Below are positions 57,301 to 64,000 of a DNA stretch of 64,000 nucleotides, piece by piece; within the stretch, counting starts at the first letter, position 1; every line of letters begins with the position of its first letter. This stretch comes from Klebsormidium nitens (Eukaryota; Streptophyta; Klebsormidiophyceae; Klebsormidiales; Klebsormidiaceae): positions 1 to 64,000 of the forward strand of contig DF236953.1 in the NCBI GenBank assembly GCA_000708835.1, read 5' to 3'. Position numbers and translations under genes: made by a program. A model generated the notes under the pieces. It saw nothing but the letters and a program-made list of their open reading frames with translations, was not told where the DNA came from and searched no databases.

Positions 57301-58327
57301 TTTCCGCCGGACGCCCGAAACGCCCCACGTGACGTCCGCTCGTCCGTCCGCAAAAGCGCCGCCGCTGGTTGTGAAACCCCCCCGAGTCCCACTCGCCGAC
57401 ACCCCCCCTCCGTCCACCTCCGGGGGGGTCATCCCCGAGGGGGTACGCCTGCCGGACACGGTTCCCCCCGCAACGGAATGGAAGCGGTCCGAGCCCCCCG
57501 CCGCGATTGCGCTGCCGGCGATGAGCAGCCGGGAAGCGGAGGCGCTCGTCCGAAAATGGCACGCGGCGAAAGCGGACGCGCTCGGGCCCCAACATGCGAA
57601 GGGGCGGCTGAGCGACGTCGCGCTCCCCCCCTTGAAAATGCACTGGGCGAAAATTGCGGAGGATGCGCGGCGGGGGGGGCGGTATTGGAACTACAAGTTG
57701 CTAGACGTTGCGGTGGACTCGGCGAAAGTGTGGCGGTCTCAGCGGGGGAGTGAGGAGGAGGCGAGCCTGGAAGTGACGATCGAGGAGGCGGCGGAGCTGG
57801 TGGACACACGTGACGTCAGCGACAACGCGGTCTACTACAGGTGAGCTGACGTCACGCCGCGTCGCCCGCAACTGATTCCCTGGAGGCAATTGCGATGGTT
57901 AGTATATTGCAAGCCGTGACTCGCTGCAAGTCTGCTAGTAACATAACGACAGATCGTGTTGTAGGGTCACCGAAAAATATTGCTTTGCTGTGCTCTGAGA
58001 GGGGGTGCTTTACGGGTCCATTTACGGAAAAATGAGGATGCTTTTTGCTAGCGGTTGTTGTACAATACTCTTCTTCGAATGCTTGACGACAGACAACGGT
58101 TTAGCGTGGTTCAGAATCCTGTGTAGGTGGAAACCTCCAAAAGTGCTTGAAGTACTATATAAAGATTGGGAGGCGTATTTCTTGGGGTTGCTTTCCGTTG
58201 CAAAGATGCCGAAGACTTCCGCGGCATTGACGATCTCGATATTTTTTCCAGCACCTATCGTGCAAGATACTCGTTGAGGCGAGTCGATGGCGATTGGAAG
58301 TTCTGTGAAGGTGGGAAAACAAGGTAG
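51360..58327 (+). CDS. PARC6: PARC6/CDP1-type plastid division protein (one frameshift)
   Basis: Ten exons: 51360-51731, 52082-52198, 52655-52795, 53320-53424, 53803-53928, 54555-54899, 55297-55398, 55772-55927, 56461-57840, 58252-58327. The model gives about 972 aa if one base of a C8 run (56747-56754) is ignored; as written, a TGA at 56755 follows. Exon 1 starts like a plastid transit peptide. Exons 1-3 give a degenerate J-like domain (NYYQILGL, AEEGY, no HPD) and PWEWVPGLL. Exon 9 has a Pro-rich repeat region, then one membrane segment (about 57227-57290). The end is the intermembrane-space domain (EAEALVRKW, EEAAELVD, YYSTYRARY, DWKFCEG). In land plants PARC6 sits in the inner envelope and places PDV1 and ARC3 at the division ring. 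The C-terminus matches PARC6 better than ARC6. Confidence is high for family and moderate for orthology. Confidence 0.87.
54140..54625 (+). repeat. three to four tandem copies of PARC6 exon 6 start
   Basis: ATTGAGCRCACC...TGCGG behind an AG begins at 54277, 54415 (ATCGAGCACACC behind GGGAG) and 54555 (used), so the period is 138-140 bp. The intron bases between them (AACCAAGGTTAACTGAAAGC) also repeat, with a further degenerate piece near 54220. Only the third copy extends into the long exon. Confidence 0.8.
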
Positions 58328-59717
58328 CAGCTTGAGAGCTCATCACATGGTAATCTAGAGAATTGACAACTCACTTATGTGTAGATCATGCGAGCATCGA
58401 CTGGTATTGATATTCTTGTTCATCTGGATGGTGGCTCAGGTGCAACTAGAGTAGAGCGTGACAAGTAGAAGTGCTTATAACCCGTCAAAAGGTCCGAAGT
58501 CATGATCTTTGTCTGTTGAATACATGTTCTTACTTTGTCGTTGGTCAGCTAGCCACGCAGGCAGGTCAGTGTACCTTTGCGCACTTGAATGGAGTTTGCA
58601 AACCGAAATGCGAAATGCGTACCTCTTCCAACTTAAGTGTAGAGAGCTATGCATGCACATGCTCGCGTAGAGAGAGCATCATCCGTTCAAATACTCGTCC
58701 TCTGGGATAGTAGAGTAATTCGAAAACAGGCGAGCGAGGTTGAAGCATTTCAAACGTATTGTGATGCGTCCACAGTGGGAAGCAGTCCCCGGGATACCGA
58801 TGTTGTGGTCTGTTAACGATGTCAAACGTCTGAATCCTTGCTTATTCAATTGGAGGTTTTGTCGTGGACGGTCAGTGGACCCATTCCAAACGACTGGATC
58901 CTTGCTCATTTATTGGAAGTCGGCACTCAATCTGCTATAGCAGTCTACGCATCTACACAACATGACTTCAAGGTCCATGCCTGCTGCAAGTAGTGTGACT
59001 GCATTAGAATTGGTTGTTTACCTTTTCAAGCATCAGGTCGATCGAGGACCGCTTCGTGCATAGCCTGCTAATTTTTCGAGTATCAAGGAGAAAAGTCTTT
59101 GCATGCACGATGCTAGCCCACGAAAACAGTTTCTTACTTTGCCATGCCAAGGTGATGTAAGGCGTGTGACCACTTTTTGCACGTTTCAAGCAGAAGCATC
59201 GCACGATCGATCTGAATCATGTTTATATATAATTCACCATGATATTCACCTCGAGGGGCCGTCGCCTTCAGCGGCCGGCCTCTCTTGTGATGTACATCAT
59301 GCATCGCATGCAGTGGTATGGGCTACTGAGGCGGCCGGCATGAGGCCGGCATGTACTGCTTACAATCTAGCAAGTCATGCAGTCAGATTTAGATGCACAA
59401 GGCTCAAGCTCCTGCCGCCCTGACGCTAACAGTTAACCCTCACAATCACCCTGTTCCGTGGTGCTCATGATGCGCACGCAAACTCACCCTAAACCAAGCG
59501 AGCTTTCTCTCTGCAGTGCCTGCACCCGTCCCTAGCTGAGGCTAATCTGTACATCCAAAGTTCAAACCTTTCAGCGCCTGCTTAGAATCGCATTGTTGAC
59601 GTGGCCGCCCGTCGCCTGCCGGCGGCCAAGCCCCTCTGTCCGCCCGGCCCCTGTATTTAAACGTGACCTGTTGTTCAATAATTTCTTCCAGCCGGGGAGC
59701 CCCCGGGGAGCGTGTGC
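58328..59717. other. intergenic, no gene seen
   Basis: No frame here has family features. Around 59260-59350 the sequence is dense in GGCCGGC and GCATGC words. Confidence 0.4.
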
Positions 59718-59953
59718 AGTGTGCACTGTGGCCTTGAGCCTCCTCGGGCTAGCTCAGTTGGTTGAGTGTCGTGCTTAACCTAGCACACTAAAAGGGGTTG
59801 GACCGAAAGGTCGTGTGTTCGATTCTCGAACCCGGCCATCCGCTGCGGAAGGGGCGAGGATTCCCCTTTCGTTTGTCGGTGTGCTAGTCCCGGTGCTGCA
59901 GCTGATCAGCCCGGTGTGCCAGACTGTTCATACCTTTTAGTGTGCACTGTGGC
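59718..59953 (+). mobile_element. tRNA-derived SINE with 15-bp target duplication
   Basis: A 206-bp body (59733-59938) lies between perfect direct repeats of AGTGTGCACTGTGGC at 59718-59732 and 59939-59953. The body begins with a tRNA-like part that has a perfect A box (TAGCTCAGTTGG, 59750-59761) and a B box (GTTCGATTC, 59817-59825). The D arm folds, but the anticodon and acceptor stems do not, so it is not a working tRNA. The tail ends ACCTTTT directly before the second repeat. Boxes for RNA polymerase III, a short body and a target duplication are the marks of a SINE. Its partner LINE is unknown. Confidence 0.75.
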
Positions 59954-60150
59954 AACTCCCTTGCATGTCTCGTATTAGGGCCAGGGGCTTGTCTCCCAAC
60001 TTGTCACAAGGTTCATAGGCCGGGGGACGGGTAGGGTTGGTTTCGTGGTTAGGGTGGGTAGGGGTGTGGAGCGCGTAAATTCTGGGTTAGGATTTTTTGT
60101 TTTGGTGCCCGGGGCTTCTGAATCAAGCCCCACGGGACACGGGAGTTGCC
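59951..60150 (-). repeat. G-rich-core hairpin element, copy C
   Basis: About 200 bp bounded by GGCAACTCCC (59951-59960) and GGGAGTTGCC (60141-60150), with an inner pair around GGGGCTTG/CAAGCCCC. The core is in reverse orientation to the other copies: GGGGGACGGGTAGGGTTGG, then TTAGGGTGGGTAGGGG. It abuts the SINE target duplication, sharing its last three bases. Confidence 0.75.
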
Positions 60151-60776
60151 AGTACCCCGCGCGGGGAGAAGTTGAATTCGGAAGGTCAAGATTGTCGTCA
60201 TGCTAACTTCTAAGGCACCAGGCTGTCGTGATCAGTGTGTGATTGGCTGAGCCAGTGGAAGTAAATGCCCGAGGCCAGGCAGCCAAGTGATCAATTATGC
60301 AGGTACAGTTTTGTTGCCTGCATCTTGGATGTGCATCATTGCTCTGTCCGTGGTAGGTTGTATGGCATTAATGTATGCACTGTGCAGCCAAAGACTGATT
60401 GGTCTCTAGATACCAGAAGACGCGGTTTCGTTCCATTAGCTATATGGATAATTGAAGTCAAACGAAGCGCATTATGCACAGATCCGGCACACTGCAACTT
60501 GGGCGCAAGGGGGCGAAGCTGTGTCAACCAACATACTAGCTCGCCCTCAGCTCGCCTCCCCAGCTAGGTTGATTACTTTTTGTTTCATCAGTGGATGCGC
60601 AGCTACCAGTCCAAGCACCAGATCTCATTTCATCATATCTTCCGAAGCGAGATTTCCACAAGCAAAACGGCTGAGTTATATGCTGAAGGACGCCACTGAC
60701 AACTTTGTAGCTTTATCAACGACTTTCTGTTGGGCCCATTGACGATCTCTTTTCAGAGAAAGGGAGGCAGCTTTCG
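60151..60776. other. intergenic upstream of sushi gene
   Basis: No gene is visible. It probably contains the promoter and 5' untranslated region of the sushi-domain gene. Confidence 0.4.
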
Positions 60777-63700
60777 ATGGCGTTCAACTTCATCACCGCA
60801 GCAGCTTTGCTGCTGCTTAGCCTTGCTGGCATTGTCTCCAGCCAATCACGCCCCCAAACTGGTGAGTGGGAAGCTTTGAGCCAGCTCTGGGAAGCACGGC
60901 GCTGGAGTTGCCCATGCACTAAGAATTATCGAGTCACGAGTCTCCAAGATATTGTGTACTTTTCAAAATATTGTTCTTTGACTTTCTGCAAAATGATCTG
61001 CCGCAAGGATTTTCGGGCTTAGTGGGGCTTTGAATGTGCTGGCATGAGGTACATGAGTTTGTATTGTTGTTGTGTGCATGCTTGTTCGAACAAGCACGCA
61101 CACAATTCCTCGTCATTTCTTTGTTGTATTTACTTCTGGAGGGCTGCATTTGTCAGCTGTCAAGAACAAAACGGTTGCGCGTCGAGATTCCTCTGCAGAG
61201 TTCACAAGATTGCAACCAATTCTGAACAGGCTTGTCTCAAACAAGATTGAGGACTTGAAGCGCAAAAGGTATCATACTTCATTGATGTCATGTTTCTCAG
61301 CCCACTACAAAATAAGCGAGTCCTTCCTGACAATGTAGGAACATTGGAAAGTCCTAATTAATACCCCACTACTCTCGTGTGAGCTGGTCACCCCTGCTCA
61401 GAGAACGCGTCATGCATGATGCATCATTTCAAGAGTGCCTTCACGCCAATCTGCTTCTCTTCGGAGCAGAATCTATCAAGATGAGGGGAATCCAGCAGTT
61501 TTCCAAGGGTCGCCAAAGCCATGTCATTCTGCAAACATTTGATTTGAGTTGGTCAGCCAAAGTATATTCCCCTGACGTTTCGGAAGATGCAGATCTTACC
61601 CTGTGCATAGTACCGTTGCTGGCGTCAAAATGGGCCTTGCTGCCACTGGAGTCAGCACTCGCCCCCAGAGCTTTTGATTGGAAATGTAGATGTCGACATT
61701 CTTGTGCATCCATAATTAAGTACTCGGCTGGCTGCGGTGCGTGCAGGTTGCTTCCCCGTTGACCGGGTTGGGTCAGGCCAGATTCCGAATGTGCAACAAG
61801 CCCTCTATCAGTATAGTCAGCGTTTTAACGACTTCACCGGACACTTTCCGCCTGGAACAACTGCAGTAGTATTTTGTCAAACTGGTACGTGGGACCCTAA
61901 TTTCCCTCTGGGAACGGGGCGGTCATCTCTGGTGTGCCGTCAAAACGGTGACACATACGATTGGGGATTACCTATTGTATGCGTACGTAAGTCGCAGTCA
62001 CCTTGGGAGTTGCCGATTCCTGCTTTTGATGCAATACGGGTCTGCTGACTTTTTGTAAAATGTTGAGCTAAAATGTTCCTACCCTCTTGCCCCTTTGTAT
62101 TGGGGGTTTACAACTAAGGAGATCACAGCAGCACTGGTTTTCAGATTGATTGAACAAACACGCTGGGACGTCACTTATTCAAGGCTTGTGGGTTGGTGGC
62201 AAAAATGGATGCTGCGAGCATTTCAATGTTTGGGGGATTGGGCTTATCTGCCTATCTGCTGCAGTTTATGGCCGCGTGCATTATGCAAATCTGATGCGGC
62301 CTCACCTCATATCATCGTAGCTTTTCCACCTTGCAGAAAGCGCCTGTGGTAGCATTATTAATAAGGGTTCCGAACGCGTCTTCTATGACGGCAAGCGCGG
62401 TGAGAGGGGCTCCTCAGGCTTCTCAGGCGGTGTGATCGCCACTTGCGGGGTTGACCCTTCGATAAGTGCTGTTTGTACCGGGCAAGGCTGGATTCCAAAC
62501 AGCATTCAGTGTGGTAAGTGACTCAATAGTCGACCCGGCTCTCTTAATCGAGAACAGTCGGACCAAAGTTGACGGTTCTCTTTTGTCGGATCGGTATTTC
62601 AAATCAGTTGGCTTTGAAATGTCAATGCAGATCACTCGGGTCAGGCAGAAAAGCTTTGATGATGTGCTAAGATCTGTCTGGATAACTTGCAATTGGGAAT
62701 GCCACTCCCTTTGCTCACTAGCGTACTTTTCACCTCTGAGGTTCGTCTAAATTAGGGAGAGCGATTGTTGATTGGTCTCTATGTACGGTAGCTCTGTACC
62801 ACTAACCACCTACCTGACCCACCCTAGGCCCCAGTCGGTTACCTGAACATTGCCAGCTTATGGTGGTCTCTCTTGACCCCAAATCCTGTACTTCCTCAGG
62901 ACCCATACACTACCATGGATGCCTGCCGCCCGCAAGGGGAGGCGACGGCGGGCCTCTCTGGCAGTACAACCACGACTTTGACGCAACCACGGGCCGTTAC
63001 CCCATAGGGACAGCTCTGTCCGCCACGTGCTTGACCGGATACACAATTTCGGACCGCGAAGCACGCGGCGCTTGTAAATTCGACACGTTACAGTGGACGG
63101 GGACGGCGACGAAAGTGGAATGCAGTAAGCCACCTAGACCGGCTCGTCTTGATCGGAGTCTTCACGAGTCGGACCCCTCCAAAGGTCGCAACTAGTGTGC
63201 TTTGTCAATCTTCGACCCTGAATTCCTTTTCACATTTTGAGTCGCGAGAGAGGCCAGCGATATGAAGTTGAAGTACTGAAGTCCAGTGCCATGTGCAGCC
63301 TTAAAGTAGAGAAGCGTTGAGTTGTTGCAGCCTCGCATGCTCCAGCTTTATGATGGCCTCCCACATTACTTCGAAGCTCGAACCAAACGTGCTACTTACC
63401 CTCAACAATCAGTAATACAACGGAAAAAGAATAAGCAGATCGCTTTGCACTTTTGCATTTTGAAGCTTGTTTTTGAAAATGGAGTGATCTAGCGAAAGGC
63501 TGCATGCTGCCCCTTGGGGAGAAGTCTCAATGCCCAAAGCCTTTTGAGAACTTGAAAGCGTCGACTCTAAAACTTGCGGAGGAGTTCTCCACTGCAGTTC
63601 CTGGCTGCCCGTCTATCAGGGTCAACGGAGCAGGCAGAGTGTTTTACTCGGGCACTCTGGGCAGTAACTCCCGCTACTCGGGCGGTACGAAGGTTACGTG

Positions 63701-64000
63701 CGGGAGCAACCCGGCAAACACTGCCACTTGCTCGACCAACGGCAACTTTTGGACCCCGTCGTCAATAGACTGCGGTAAGCTAGACGTCTTTTCAACTTAG
63801 CATTAGTAAGCTCTAGCAATAGTAAGCTCCTGCGCTAACGCTAAAAATCCAACCCACAAAACCACCCCCTCCGCACTTGAACCCACCCTGACCCCCAAAC
63901 TAACCCCACCCGTCCCAGGCTGGTTACCTTACTATTGCTTAAAAATGGATTTTTGTAAGCGAGGGCGATAGAATGCTGAACGCAGACCTAGGTCAGCTTG
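60777..64000 (+). CDS. secreted sushi (CCP)-domain protein, 5' part
   Basis: Exons: 60777-60861, 61747-61986, 62337-62513, 62900-63124, 63598-63774. The gene continues beyond the window. Exon 1 encodes a signal peptide (FITAAALLLLSLAGIVSSQ). Each following exon encodes one cysteine-rich module of about 58-80 residues with four cysteines and conserved Trp/Gly (for example TGQGWIPNSIQC and TNGNFWTPSSIDC). Every intron is phase 1, as in shuffled extracellular modules. Sushi modules bind proteins or glycans; a role in adhesion or the cell wall is a guess. The exon 5 start is inferred from an ACTGCAG acceptor at 63591-63597; an earlier acceptor would add residues. A receptor kinase or membrane anchor may follow downstream. 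Confidence 0.78.
63815..63939 (+). repeat. G-rich-core hairpin element, copy D (sushi gene intron 5)
   Basis: About 125 bp with 12-bp inverted ends AGCAATAGTAAG (63815-63826) and CTTACTATTGCT (63928-63939). The core reads CCCCCTCCGCACTTGAACCC, then ACCCTGACCCCCAAACTAA and ACCCGTCCC. The AATAGTAAGCTC of its left arm resembles copy B. Confidence 0.8.

Noticed and set aside
59743-59830. functional tRNA gene
   Set aside because: A and B boxes are good, but the acceptor and anticodon stems do not pair. The flanking target duplication fits a SINE.

Overview
This is a nuclear contig from a photosynthetic eukaryote of the green lineage. The evidence is dense spliceosomal introns with GT-AG borders, a plastid-division gene of the PARC6 type, a plant-type LRR receptor kinase, and plant-style Elongin-A and ELL genes. 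Compact genes, introns of a few hundred bases, sushi (CCP) modules and a KDZ transposon fit a streptophyte alga (Klebsormidium-like) better than a flowering plant. The species is inferred, not shown. Exon models were built by hand from frame, splice sites and family resemblance. The Elongin-A and receptor-kinase models close perfectly in frame over their full length.

Left part (1-14.8 kb) is mobile and viral-like DNA. A decaying block at 0.6-5.85 kb carries two tyrosine-recombinase-like genes (one truncated), a small basic protein, and a primase-polymerase/D5 helicase broken by one in-frame stop and one frameshift. A 118-bp tandem repeat follows it. On the minus strand at 6.4-12.1 kb lies a KDZ-type DDE transposon gene with HMG-like, SWIM and CxC zinc segments; its catalytic exons are intact. 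Next come a 53-bp tandem repeat and a 749-bp foldback element with 21-bp terminal inverted repeats and TTAA target duplications.

Middle part (14.8-32.7 kb) holds two RNA polymerase II elongation-factor genes arranged tail to tail: Elongin-A (+, 6 exons, 483 aa) and an ELL-like gene (-, at least 8 exons). A small gene for a secreted cysteine-rich protein lies between them.

Right part (34-64 kb) holds a 26-exon LRR receptor-like kinase (+, 1123 aa), PARC6 (+, 10 exons, one homopolymer frameshift), a tRNA-derived SINE with a 15-bp target duplication, and the 5' part of a secreted sushi-domain gene that runs off the window.

Two patterns run across the genes. First, four scattered copies of a short element share a core that is strongly G-rich on one strand, each framed by its own terminal inverted repeat; three lie in introns. 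Second, intron-exon junctions are repeatedly duplicated in tandem (at least six places in the kinase gene, also in PARC6 and ELL). These leave decaying or alternative exon copies with intact, weakened or destroyed splice sites.
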